Source: Minisyncoccota bacterium
GTDB lineage: Bacteria > Patescibacteriota > Minisyncoccia > Minisyncoccales > Minisyncoccaceae
Direction: 5' to 3'
Assembly (NCBI GenBank): GCA_028693895.1
Contig: JAQUUL010000002.1
Coordinates: forward strand, 1-39,807
DNA: 39,807 nt
The notes under the pieces were generated by a model, which was not told the origin of the DNA, made no database searches, and saw only the letters and a list, made by a program, of their open reading frames with translations. Position 1 is the stretch's first letter. The number at the start of each line of letters is the position of its first letter. The translations under genes were made by a program, and so were the position numbers. This document shows positions 23,406 through 31,390 of the stretch, piece by piece.

Positions 23406-25163
23406 TTAAGCACCAACAAGACAAACTCCTTGTCTTGGAATATAGTGAGATTTGAAACGCTTATTCTTAATGGTTCCATCAGAATAAGTAACTATATAAT
23501 CAAAATATGTATCTGCTCCATCATATGGCATATATGTACATTTTACATCTCCAGAAATTAACGTAGAAGTTTTAATATATTTTGTTGCTAACGGTTTAAC
23601 TATATTATATATAACAGGCTCTGTTCTTTCTATTATTCTTCCATCTTTAGCTCCCCATAGCTCAATGTATAATTCACTATCAACAACTTCAGACTGTATC
23701 AAAATATAATTTTCTGTATCATTAACAAACCTGAAATCTGGACTAGGATTATAAATAGTAGCGTCTATTCCAGCAGGCTGATAATAAGGCATATTATATG
23801 AATGATTTTGTCTCATTGTTATTGGTAGCCCTGAATCAAGAACCGCTCTAAATAAAGTTGTGCTCGTATGGCAAAGTCCTCCACCAAATTCATAATAAAT
23901 TGCATCCCCTTTTATAACAGCTTCTTTTTCATAACCATGTTCTTCATCAATGTCCCCCAAAGCTTCAATCATAGAAAATTCTTCTCCTGGTTTTAGTAAT
24001 AATCCATTTAGAGATTTAGAACCATTTTTGATATTAAGTGTACGAGCAACCGTTGAACCCTCAAACCCTAAAGAATATTTCCCTATAATTTCTTTTATTC
24101 CATAATCGCTCACGTCTTCATTAACATCTTCGGGAAAAGGAAGTATATTAACTGTCAGTTCAGCCTCATTAAATGGATTTTCTATTAAATTAATTAATAA
24201 TTTTACAGTCGAATCAACATCTAATTTTTTACCCTCTTTACCCGGTTCAAAATTTTGAATAACATTATCAATAAAAATAAATTTAGGCAAAGATGATACT
24301 TGGTCTATTTCTGGCGAAATATTTTTTCTAATATATTCTTTAATTTTAGTTTCATCTAAGTTAAAAAATAAATTATTGTTTTCTTCGGAAATAGTAATCA
24401 TTCCTAACAGGTCTTTTTCATTAATGGTCCATTTCCTTTTTAGGTATTTTAATTTAACAGGCGCTAAATTTAAAATATCTTCTAAATTACTTTTAGCATC
24501 TAAACAATTATTAGCTGATATTTGAGGGATCGCATCATTACCTTCTAAAATAATATCTGAAAAATTAAAAGCTTCTAAATTGCTCTTCAAAACAATTAAA
24601 GAATTTTCATATTTAATAGCCTTTCCATCTTTCTCTGGTTGAATTAAAAGATTTCCATTTTTATCATAATAATAATAGGCATCTTGGGGATCAAACAATG
24701 AAAAACTTTCTATCAAATATTTATTTATTTTTTCATTATTAATTTCAGTTATTAAGGTAATATAATTTTTTTTACCAAATATTAGTTTTATTTTTTCAAT
24801 TGTACTGTTTATTATATTTCTACCTCTTCCAATAAGAATAGCTTTATTTAATGTTTTTTCAACATCAAAATTAATTAAGATATCTACTATTGCTCCATCA
24901 GAAGAAGAGATAATAGGATATATAGTTAAATCTTTATTTTCATACCTAAAGATAATCCCTGTTTGTTTTATTTTATCTAATTCCCTATTTATTATTCTTT
25001 CTGCTTCTGTTAATGTCTTCCCTCCTATATTTATTTCTCCTATGCTAACACCTGGATAAATCTTATCTACATATTTAATTTCATAAAAAAAACAGGCTAT
25101 TCCTAAAATAACAAAAATAAAAATAAAAGATATTATTATTTTTTTATTAATCATTTTACTCAA
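23406..25163 (-). CDS. VanW-family exported protein with peptidoglycan-binding-like N-domain
   Basis: 585 residues. One N-terminal transmembrane segment (about 6-26) is followed by YPGVSIGEINIGGKTLTEAERII, the start of the YoaR/PG_binding_4-type repeat often paired with VanW. The VanW domain occupies about residues 375-510: GEEFSMIEALGDI, YYEFGGGLCHTSTTLFRAVLDSGL, NHSYNMPYYQPAGIDATIY. A C-terminal beta extension ends IPRQGVCLVGA. Probably anchored outside the membrane and associated with the wall; the biochemical activity is unknown despite the vancomycin-resistance name. The start overlaps the previous gene by 8 bases (an alternative ATG lies three codons on). Confidence 0.85.
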   Translation of the reverse strand: MSKMINKKIIISFIFIFVILGIACFFYEIKYVDKIYPGVSIGEINIGGKTLTEAERIINRELDKIKQTGIIFRYENKDLTIYPIISSSDGAIVDILINFDVEKTLNKAILIGRGRNIINSTIEKIKLIFGKKNYITLITEINNEKINKYLIESFSLFDPQDAYYYYDKNGNLLIQPEKDGKAIKYENSLIVLKSNLEAFNFSDIILEGNDAIPQISANNCLDAKSNLEDILNLAPVKLKYLKRKWTINEKDLLGMITISEENNNLFFNLDETKIKEYIRKNISPEIDQVSSLPKFIFIDNVIQNFEPGKEGKKLDVDSTVKLLINLIENPFNEAELTVNILPFPEDVNEDVSDYGIKEIIGKYSLGFEGSTVARTLNIKNGSKSLNGLLLKPGEEFSMIEALGDIDEEHGYEKEAVIKGDAIYYEFGGGLCHTSTTLFRAVLDSGLPITMRQNHSYNMPYYQPAGIDATIYNPSPDFRFVNDTENYILIQSEVVDSELYIELWGAKDGRIIERTEPVIYNIVKPLATKYIKTSTLISGDVKCTYMPYDGADTYFDYIVTYSDGTIKNKRFKSHYIPRQGVCLVGA

Positions 25164-25686
25164 TACAACAATCTATTGCCTTTTTAACTAACTCTCCCAT
25201 TTTACCCATAAAGCCCTTTTTTTCTTTATCCTCCTTATTAATCGCATTTTCATCTATCTTTTTAATGTCCCCCACATTCAAAAGCTTTAAGTTTAATCCC
25301 CAAAAAAGAGAATATAGATTATATGCCTTATCAAACATTTCATAAGCATCTTTCTTTTTTCCTATCCCTAATTGTTTAGTTCCTACTTCCATTAATCTAT
25401 AACTAGCAGCTAATAAATGCTTTGAAATACACCATACTTCTCCTTCATATTCTTTAATAATTCTTTGAAGAAGCTCTTTTCTCATATCTCTAACGTCTTT
25501 AATCATATCGTAATATTCTGTGTTTTGAAGCTTAGCTCCTGTAAAAAAGAAATGTTCTTCAATTGAAATTAAATTCATTATTGCAATAGTAAGGTCTTGG
25601 TCTGATGATAGATCCATTTTATCTTGCTTCTTCATATCATCAAATTTCTTAATAAATTCTTCTATATTTTCTATTTTTTTAGTCAT
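25156..25686 (-). CDS. Helical protein of unknown function
   Basis: 176 residues, almost entirely helical and charged, not recognised. Notable stretches are EEHFFFTGAKLQNTEYYDMI, MRKELLQRIIKEYEGEVWCI, and a TPR-like helix pair around DAYEMFDKAYNLYSLFWGLN. The C-terminus ends in KKAIDCCIE. No signal peptide, so cytoplasmic. Its place between the VanW gene (overlap) and a Cys-bearing membrane protein (4 bases) suggests the three work together. Confidence 0.6.
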   Translation of the reverse strand: MTKKIENIEEFIKKFDDMKKQDKMDLSSDQDLTIAIMNLISIEEHFFFTGAKLQNTEYYDMIKDVRDMRKELLQRIIKEYEGEVWCISKHLLAASYRLMEVGTKQLGIGKKKDAYEMFDKAYNLYSLFWGLNLKLLNVGDIKKIDENAINKEDKEKKGFMGKMGELVKKAIDCCIE

Positions 25687-25690
25687 ATTT

Positions 25691-26197
25691 TTATTTTATT
25701 AAAAAGTAAAAAATTATACTTAAAATTATTATTGGTAAAATAGGCATTAATACCTTTTGGAAAGGAAAGTATGCCTTATTATTGTTTTTTTCTTTTAGAT
25801 ATTCATACCAATTAGCTCCACACCAAAAGGCAATACTTCCACCGATTATACCAAAAAGAAGTTTATCTACCCCACATCCACAAAAAGTATTTAATGGATT
25901 ACCAATTATCCCTGAAAGATATAGAGGGATTATCATTAAAGATAAATATACTAATATATTAACAATCGTTCTTCCTTTAAAATTAATATTTTTCTTGCTT
26001 AACCAATCCTCTGTCCACATAATTAATGACGCAAGAAATCCTCCAATCCATAAGCCTACTATAAGGTCGTCTATTCCAACAGAACGAGAAACTCCTACCC
26101 CTGCCCCAACAGCTACCGTACAAATAGGGCATACGGCTAATACTGGAAAAGCAAAGAATAATAAGAAAGGTATGACTATAAATAATTTTTTATTCAT
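25691..26197 (-). CDS. Polytopic membrane protein with CPIC motif
   Basis: 168 residues. A signal-like first helix ends at VLAVCPICTVAVGAG, giving a CxxC pair just outside the membrane. At least four more hydrophobic segments follow, with a second Cys pair in NTFCGCGVDKL and one Cys in IAFWCGANWYEYL. The layout suggests thiol chemistry or metal handling at the membrane, but no family was recognised with confidence. First gene of the three-gene unit; a possible promoter is at 26210-26238. Confidence 0.65.
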   Translation of the reverse strand: MNKKLFIVIPFLLFFAFPVLAVCPICTVAVGAGVGVSRSVGIDDLIVGLWIGGFLASLIMWTEDWLSKKNINFKGRTIVNILVYLSLMIIPLYLSGIIGNPLNTFCGCGVDKLLFGIIGGSIAFWCGANWYEYLKEKNNNKAYFPFQKVLMPILPIIILSIIFYFLIK

Positions 26198-26209
26198 TTT
26201 ATATTTTTA

Positions 26210-26238
26210 ATATTACAAGATATTACAAAATTAGTAAA
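26210..26238 (-). promoter_or_regulatory. Possible promoter of the CPIC-helical-VanW unit
   Basis: Minus-strand TTTACT (26233-26238), a 17-base spacer and TAATAT (26210-26215), 12 bases before the ATG. The surroundings are AT-rich, so chance matches are likely. Confidence 0.35.
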
Positions 26239-26296
26239 CTTTATTTTTTGTATTTCATATGATAATGTAAAGAAAAGATAATAAATAAACAAAAAT

Positions 26297-27040
26297 ATGA
26301 ATAAAAATATAATATGGATTCTTTTAATTATTATTGCTTTATTGGGATTAATCTACTTTTTATTAAATAATAAAGAAACAGACCCACAAATAATAGCAGA
26401 AAATTGGATAATAAATAATTGCCCTACTTATGTTTTTGATGGTGATAATTTAACTTTTTTAACTTTTGAAAATGGTAAATATTATTTTGCTTTTGAATCT
26501 TCTCATGGTGGATATGGAGATAGATCTAAAGAAATAGTAACTCAGGTTTTAACTATGCACATCATAGAAGTTACAATTGAAAATAAAAAAATAATTAGTG
26601 CTATTACTGATGGAAAGTATGACGAAATTAATCAAAAATCTACCCTTCCTGTTTTTGAAAATGAGAATGTTGATGTTTTTTTCTTAAATATAAATGCAGA
26701 ACAAGAAGAATTAATTAAGGTTACAAGGAGTGTTTCGATTACAGGAGGAAAATCATTACCTGAACTTGCAATTGAAGAACTTCTTAATGGCCCTCATAAT
26801 GAAGAAACAGAAAGTGGAATTTTCTCAATGATTAATCCAGAGACTGTTCTCTATAGCCTAAACTTAGAAAACGGCGTCGCAACAGTAGATTTTAATCAAA
26901 AACTTCAAGAGAATATTGCTGGATCTGCTACAGTAATAGCAATAAGAAATCAAATTGAAAAAACATTGCTTCAATTTGAATATATTAAAAAAGTAGTTAT
27001 TTCAATAAATGGAGAAACTGAAGAAATTCTTCAGCCTTAA
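26297..27040 (+). CDS. GerMN-domain membrane-anchored protein
   Basis: 247 residues with an N-terminal transmembrane anchor (about 5-22, IIWILLIIIALLGLIYFLL). The C-terminal half is a GerMN domain: VDVFFLNINAEQEELIKVTRSV, LPELAIEELLNGPHNEE, LNLENGVATVDFNQKL, IEKTLLQFEYIKKVVISING. GerMN occurs in spore germination protein GerM, but also in many non-sporulating bacteria, in probable wall proteins. The middle (residues 30-110) is not recognised. It converges on htrA with one base between the stop codons and no clear terminator. Confidence 0.8.
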   Translation: MNKNIIWILLIIIALLGLIYFLLNNKETDPQIIAENWIINNCPTYVFDGDNLTFLTFENGKYYFAFESSHGGYGDRSKEIVTQVLTMHIIEVTIENKKIISAITDGKYDEINQKSTLPVFENENVDVFFLNINAEQEELIKVTRSVSITGGKSLPELAIEELLNGPHNEETESGIFSMINPETVLYSLNLENGVATVDFNQKLQENIAGSATVIAIRNQIEKTLLQFEYIKKVVISINGETEEILQP

Positions 27041-27041
27041 G

Positions 27042-28079
27042 TTATTTCTTCTCCTTTAGAACTGCCTCGAGATCAATTTCATTATCGCCTCTTAATACCT
27101 TGAGAGATATTTTTTGATTAATTGTGCATTTAGAAAGAACTTCATTTATATTATTATCTTCTGTAATTAACTTTCCATCTATTTCTAATATAATGTCATA
27201 TTCTTTTATTCCAGCTTTTTCAGCACTTGAACCTTTAGCAACTGCTGGTTCCCCAAACATTTCTCGGACAACTAAAGCTCCAAAACAACAATCTATTTTA
27301 TTTTCTTTAGCAATTTCTTGATTCAAAAGAATATATTTTAATCCTAAATATGGTCTTTTAATTTTTCCTTCTTTTCTCACTTCTTCTAAATCTTCTTTGA
27401 TATAATTAATAGGAAGTGCAAAACCAATATTTTCTGCTCCCATAACCATTGCTGTATTTATCCCTATCACCTCTCCTTTCATATTAACCAAAGGTCCACC
27501 TGAATTCCCGGGATTAATAGCTGCATCTGTTTGTAATAAACCTCTCAAATTAGTTGCTTTAGAATTATTTTGACTTGTTCCATTATATGCTGTAATCCTT
27601 CTACTTAATCCTGAAATTATACCAGAAGATAAAGTATCTTCAAATTCACCCAAAGGATTTCCAACGGCAAGAACCGACTCACCCAATTCTACTTTATCGG
27701 AATTAGCCATTTTAAGAAAAGGAAAAAAATTACTATCTTTAATTTTAAGTATTGCTGTATCCGTTAAGGGATCCCTAGAAAGAACCTCTGCTATATATTT
27801 ATGGTCAGGATCAAAAATAACAGTATATTCTGCATCAGATTCTTCTACAACATGATTACAAGTTAAAATATAACCATCTTTTGAAACTACAAAAGCTGAA
27901 CCACCTCCTATTTTAGTTTTTTGTTTTTCTTTATTTATACTTTTAGGAAAAGCTACTTTTTCTCCCCTAAAAGGAAGGAAATAAAACTCTTCTACTTTTG
28001 GTAGGTCCCTTGAAGCAACTATTGTTACAACTGCAGGACAAACTTTTTTTGCTATTTCAACAATTGGTGATTTTTTCAT
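27042..28079 (-). CDS. HtrA/DegP-like serine protease without a signal peptide
   Basis: 345 residues. The trypsin-like triad is visible: His in ILTCNHVVEE, Asp in DPLTDTAILKIKD, Ser in INPGNSGGPLVN. One PDZ domain (about residues 250-340) has YLGLKYILL, SAEKAGIKEYDIILEIDGK. Classical members are exported, but this one starts MKKSPIVEIAKKVCPAVVTI with no hydrophobic segment, so it appears cytoplasmic unless the start is wrong. TATAAT lies 6 bases before the ATG with a weak -35. It follows tRNA-Ala by 38 bases. Confidence 0.9.
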   Translation of the reverse strand: MKKSPIVEIAKKVCPAVVTIVASRDLPKVEEFYFLPFRGEKVAFPKSINKEKQKTKIGGGSAFVVSKDGYILTCNHVVEESDAEYTVIFDPDHKYIAEVLSRDPLTDTAILKIKDSNFFPFLKMANSDKVELGESVLAVGNPLGEFEDTLSSGIISGLSRRITAYNGTSQNNSKATNLRGLLQTDAAINPGNSGGPLVNMKGEVIGINTAMVMGAENIGFALPINYIKEDLEEVRKEGKIKRPYLGLKYILLNQEIAKENKIDCCFGALVVREMFGEPAVAKGSSAEKAGIKEYDIILEIDGKLITEDNNINEVLSKCTINQKISLKVLRGDNEIDLEAVLKEKK

Positions 28080-28117
28080 ATTTATATTATATCCTAAACT
28101 TTATTTTTTGAGAAATG

Positions 28118-28190
28118 TGGACCCAAGGAGACTTGAACTCCTAACCTCTTCCATGCCATGGAAACGCTCTACCAATTGAGCCATGGGCCC
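28118..28190 (-). tRNA. tRNA-Ala(GGC)
   Basis: Acceptor GGGCCCA/TGGGTCC with the G3-U70 wobble that identifies tRNA-Ala. Anticodon stem TTTCC/GGAAG, loop ATGGCAT (GGC). A73, no encoded CCA. Confidence 0.95.
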
Positions 28191-28197
28191 TAAAATG

Positions 28198-28269
28198 TGT
28201 CCCCGAAAGGAATCGAACCTTTATCTAGAGCTTAGGAGTCTCTTGTTCTATCCGTTGAACTACGGGGAC
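28198..28269 (-). tRNA. tRNA-Arg(CCU)
   Basis: Acceptor GTCCCCG/CGGGGAC, anticodon loop CTCCTAA (CCU) closed by stem AGAGA/GCTCT with a mismatch at the last pair. A73, no encoded CCA. Confidence 0.92.
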
Positions 28270-28313
28270 TTTGTAAACGAATAATAGCAATTTTATTAAT
28301 TATTATCAATAAA

Positions 28314-29534
28314 TTAAGATATTATTTCCTTAATAATTGCCCTATCGTCCCATGGTATTTTCTTTCCATTAGCAATACATATCCATGGCTCACATCCTTT
28401 CCCTGTGATAATAACAACATCTTTTTCTGTTTTTAACTGAAGTGATTTTTTAATCGCTTCTCTTCTGTCAATTATCTTTTCTGATTTAGGAGCACCCTCG
28501 GCAACTTGATTAATAATTTCCATTGGGTCTTCATCATAAGGATCTTCGTTAGTAATAATAACTATATCTCCATAAGTATCTGCTATTTTACCTAAAACTG
28601 GTCTTTTCCATTTATCTCGTCCTCCACCACAAGAACCTAAAACACAAATCAATCTGCCATCTTTTGGTTTTAGAAAATTGTATACTTTTTCTAGCGCATT
28701 AGGAGTAAAAGCATAATCAACGAAAATATTATCTACAACCTCTTCCATTCTTCCTGCAATTTGTTCAACTTTTAACAATCCTTTTTTACAATTTTCAATT
28801 GAAATTCCCTGAGATAATCCTATTGATATTCCTGCTAAAGCATTATATATATTAAATTCACATAATAGTTTTAGCTTAAACTCTTCTTTATTTACTGTGA
28901 AAATAGAGCCATTTGGAGAAAGATTAATTTTTTCTGCTTTAATATCTCCTGTTTTTATTCCATAAGTTATAATTTCTTTAGCTTTAAAACTTTTAAAATA
29001 ATCATTGTGGTCATCATCGTTGTTAATTATGTGTATATTTTTAGAAATATTAAATAATTCCCCTTTAGCTTTTTTATAATTTTCAAATCCTTTATGAGCT
29101 TCAATATGCTCGGGAGTTAAATTAGTAATTGCAACAACATCAAAATTAATAAATTGATGACGATGTTGTTTTATTCCTTCTGAAGTTACTTCTATTATTG
29201 CATAATCACATTTTTCATTAACTGCTTTTTTTAGAAACTTTTGAAGAACAAATCTTCCCGGCATTGTCATTTTCATTTTGTTTTCTTCTTCTGTGTCGCC
29301 AATTTTAAAAACAATTGAAGACGATGAAGCTACTTTATATCCTGCTTCTTTCAATATTTGCGAGGTAATATTTACTACAGTTGATTTTCCATTTGTTCCT
29401 GTGATTCCAATTACTTTAATTTTTTTCCCAGGAAAACCACAATAAAAAGCTCCTAAAAATGATAAAATAAAATGGTACCAACTAATTAAAAAGTTAGGAA
29501 TAATTTTTTTAATAATATTAATATATTTTCTCAT
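28314..29534 (-). CDS. murE: MurE-like Mur ligase lacking the N-terminal domain
   Basis: 406 residues. ATP-dependent ligase probably adding the third residue of the peptidoglycan stem peptide. VIGITGTNGKSTVVNIT is the P-loop of the central domain; AITNLTPEHIEAHKGFENYKKAK and AGISIGLSQG follow; the C-terminal domain starts near DYAFTPNALEKVYNF. The N-terminal UDP-binding domain of typical MurE is replaced by a hydrophobic stretch of about 35 residues (FLISWYHFILSFLGAFYCG). The amino-acid selectivity motif, DNPR in diaminopimelate enzymes, reads EDPY here (TNEDPYDEDP), so the amino acid added is uncertain. It overlaps ruvA by 4 bases. Confidence 0.85.
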   Translation of the reverse strand: MRKYINIIKKIIPNFLISWYHFILSFLGAFYCGFPGKKIKVIGITGTNGKSTVVNITSQILKEAGYKVASSSSIVFKIGDTEEENKMKMTMPGRFVLQKFLKKAVNEKCDYAIIEVTSEGIKQHRHQFINFDVVAITNLTPEHIEAHKGFENYKKAKGELFNISKNIHIINNDDDHNDYFKSFKAKEIITYGIKTGDIKAEKINLSPNGSIFTVNKEEFKLKLLCEFNIYNALAGISIGLSQGISIENCKKGLLKVEQIAGRMEEVVDNIFVDYAFTPNALEKVYNFLKPKDGRLICVLGSCGGGRDKWKRPVLGKIADTYGDIVIITNEDPYDEDPMEIINQVAEGAPKSEKIIDRREAIKKSLQLKTEKDVVIITGKGCEPWICIANGKKIPWDDRAIIKEIIS

Positions 29535-30058
29535 AATAATTTTAATGCTTCTTTTATTCTTTGTTCTGTATCTTCTATTTCATTGGGAACACTTTTAAGA
29601 GCTTCTATTGCTTTATTTTTTTTAAATCCTAAAGAAATAAGCCCTTCGACTGCATCATCATTAATCTTTCCTTTTATTGATTTAACTTTTCCTGTTATTT
29701 CTAAAAGTATCTTTTGTAATTTCTTCTCTCCAATTCCTTTTATTTCTCCTTTTTCAATTAAATCTTTAAGTTCTTCTAAAGAGCTAACAAAAGAAAGATC
29801 TATAGCGCTTTTAGGTCCAATTCCTGAAATATTTTTTAGCGTTTTAAAAAGTTTTAGTTTTTCCATACTTAAAAAACCATATAATTCAATTTCTTTTTCT
29901 TTCAAAACTAATTCTGTAAAAATTTCTATTTCTTGACCTAAAGAAATTTTATTAATATCTCTAGAGTTCAAAAAAACATCAAAACCAATTCCTGACCTTT
30001 CAATCGTTATTGTTTTATCATTAATATATATAATTTTTCCATTAATATAACTTATCAT
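29531..30058 (-). CDS. ruvA: Holliday junction branch migration protein RuvA
   Basis: 175 residues. Binds Holliday junctions and loads RuvB (38520). MISYINGKIIYINDKTITIERSGIGFDVFL is the N-terminal OB fold; helix-hairpin-helix motifs ISGIGPKSAIDLSF and IKGIGEKKLQKILLE follow; the C-terminal domain VEGLISLGFKKNKAIEAL contacts RuvB. The tracked start 36 bases upstream adds MFKICKFCYNES, overlaps the promoter and is not conserved; the ATG at 30056-30058 is better. Confidence 0.94.
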   Translation of the reverse strand: MISYINGKIIYINDKTITIERSGIGFDVFLNSRDINKISLGQEIEIFTELVLKEKEIELYGFLSMEKLKLFKTLKNISGIGPKSAIDLSFVSSLEELKDLIEKGEIKGIGEKKLQKILLEITGKVKSIKGKINDDAVEGLISLGFKKNKAIEALKSVPNEIEDTEQRIKEALKLL

Positions 30059-30064
30059 AGATTC

Positions 30065-30094
30065 ATTATAGCAAAACTTGCAAATTTTGAACAA
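30065..30094 (-). promoter_or_regulatory. Leaderless-type ruvA promoter
   Basis: Minus-strand TTGTTC (30089-30094), an 18-base spacer and an extended -10, TGCTATAAT (TATAAT at 30065-30070). Only 6 bases separate it from the ruvA ATG. Its -35 overlaps the rpsT promoter region. Confidence 0.7.
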
Positions 30095-30106
30095 TTAGTG
30101 TATATA
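30078..30106 (+). promoter_or_regulatory. rpsT promoter, overlapping the ruvA promoter
   Basis: TTGCAA (30078-30083), a 17-base spacer and TATATA (30101-30106), 10 bases before the rpsT ATG. The -10 lies inside the palindrome at 30098-30111. Confidence 0.6.
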
Positions 30107-30111
30107 TACAC
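30098..30111. promoter_or_regulatory. 14-base perfect palindrome over the rpsT -10 box
   Basis: GTGTATATATACAC is a perfect dyad placed over the -10 box and probable start site of rpsT. It could be an operator or simply an AT-rich melting element. Confidence 0.4.
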
Positions 30112-30116
30112 CATAT

Positions 30117-30398
30117 ATGCCAATTACAAAAACAACAAAAAGAAGACCTCGCCAAAGCGAAAGAAAAAGATTGATGAACAAGAAAAGGGTCTTGGAAATG
30201 CGAAAGCTTACAAAAGAAGCTAATGTTTTACTTTCTTCAAAAGAAACTGACAATGTTGAAAAGATGATTCCTCAAATATACAAAGCAATTGATAAAGCTG
30301 CTAAAAGAGGAGTGATTAAAAAGAATACAGCAGCAAGAAAAAAATCAAGATTGATGAAAAAAATTAAATCAATAAAAAATAACTCAAAGGAATCTTAA
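30117..30398 (+). CDS. rpsT: 30S ribosomal protein S20
   Basis: S20, 93 residues, binds the 16S 5' domain. Highly basic helical protein: MPITKTTKRRPRQSERKRLMNKKRVLEMRK, then IYKAIDKAAKRGVIKKNTAARKKSRLMKKI, the canonical S20 C-terminal signature. A single-gene plus-strand unit; its last 35 bases overlap the decayed ATPase gene on the other strand. Confidence 0.95.
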   Translation: MPITKTTKRRPRQSERKRLMNKKRVLEMRKLTKEANVLLSSKETDNVEKMIPQIYKAIDKAAKRGVIKKNTAARKKSRLMKKIKSIKNNSKES

Positions 30399-30704
30399 CT
30401 ATATTATATTCTTCAATATAACCTAATTCATCATTTGAAATAATTAACCCATAGCTTGGGTTTATTTTTTTATTTGTTTCTAATATTTGTTTACAATTTT
30501 TTGACCAGAACCAACTTCGATTACAATCTTTTTATCTCCTTGAGAAAGAATAAAGTCTGCTCCATTTTCAGAAAAATCATAAGCTAAAAAAGATTCTCCA
30601 TATTTAGGAATTATTCTATTTACGTCCATTGTCATTCCCTTAGTTCTATTCTCTGATTGAGCTATTAGTGTTTGTAAATAATCTTTTAATTCTTTATTTT
30701 TCAT
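30364..30704 (-). pseudogene. C-terminal remnant of an AAA ATPase (DUF4143-like), frameshifted
   Basis: The tracked 74-residue ORF (30480-30704) carries FLAYDFSENGADFILSQGDKKIVIEV, the PD-(D/E)xK-like C-terminal domain of archaeal-type AAA ATPases of the DUF4143 type. After GSGQK it leaves frame. Adding one A to the run CAAAAAATTG continues it as NCKQILETNKKINPSYGL and on to IVKIPLSYFLLI with stop at 30364-30366. So there is a one-base loss in a poly(A) run. The N-terminal ATPase part is absent and an in-frame TAG lies four codons before the ATG. A relic of a larger, probably horizontally acquired gene. Confidence 0.75.
30446..30471 (+). terminator. Possible terminator downstream of rpsT
   Basis: AACCCA-TAGCT-TGGGTT followed by TATTTTTTT. 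It lies 48 bases after the rpsT stop, inside the decayed ATPase sequence, so it may be fortuitous, but the shape is that of an intrinsic terminator. Confidence 0.55.
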
Positions 30705-30760
30705 ATCTCTATGCTACCATAGTAGAATATAAAATTTCGATACTACGCTACTCCAACCAG

Positions 30761-31390
30761 CTAGAGAATACTTTTAATTTCTTCTAATTTTTTAATTTTT
30801 CTCCAAGAAGCATTGTTTAGCTCTTCAACATTACTATCAATTGCAATCCCCTTTCCCGTTAATTTAAAAACTCCAACATCATTTTTCCCGTCACCAACAA
30901 AAATTATTTCGTTTAAATTAACTTTTTCTTTTTCTGCTAATTCTTTAATTTTTCTTTCCTTAAAATTATTTTTAACACACTCACTCTGAATAATATCTAA
31001 TTTCTTATTTTCAAAGTAAAAGTGGGTTCCTGCATAAAAACCATCTATTAATAATAACTTGCAAAGTTTTTCTAAATAAAAATCAACGGAACAAGATATC
31101 AAGTATATTTTATATTCTTTTTGTTTTAAGTATTTAATTAATTCCTCCGCACCTTCTTTTAGGTGCATTTTTGGATTAAAAGATTCTAATATATATTCTT
31201 CATTATCTTTTTTATTTTCTTTAAGAATTAATACTATTTTCTCCCACAAATCCGCGACCTCTATCTTATTTTCATAAAAATCCTTGAAAACTTTTTTGAA
31301 TTCTTCTTTGCTTTTCACATCTAAATTAAAGCTGTCCCATGGACTCTCTTCAACTAAAGTTCCGTTAACATCAAAACAAATTATCTTCAT
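30761..31390 (-). CDS. HAD-superfamily phosphatase-like protein (SerB-like)
   Basis: About 209 residues. Motif I is CFDVNGTL, where the second Asp of the usual DxD is Asn; motif II LISCSVDF; a Lys precedes FVGDGKNDVGVFKL (motif IV). The cap region is helical, as in HAD-IB phosphoserine phosphatases. The DxN change may lower or alter phosphatase activity. The ATG at 31388-31390 overlaps the holA stop as ATGA, better than the tracked start three codons earlier. Confidence 0.8.
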   Translation of the reverse strand: MKIICFDVNGTLVEESPWDSFNLDVKSKEEFKKVFKDFYENKIEVADLWEKIVLILKENKKDNEEYILESFNPKMHLKEGAEELIKYLKQKEYKIYLISCSVDFYLEKLCKLLLIDGFYAGTHFYFENKKLDIIQSECVKNNFKERKIKELAEKEKVNLNEIIFVGDGKNDVGVFKLTGKGIAIDSNVEELNNASWRKIKKLEEIKSIL

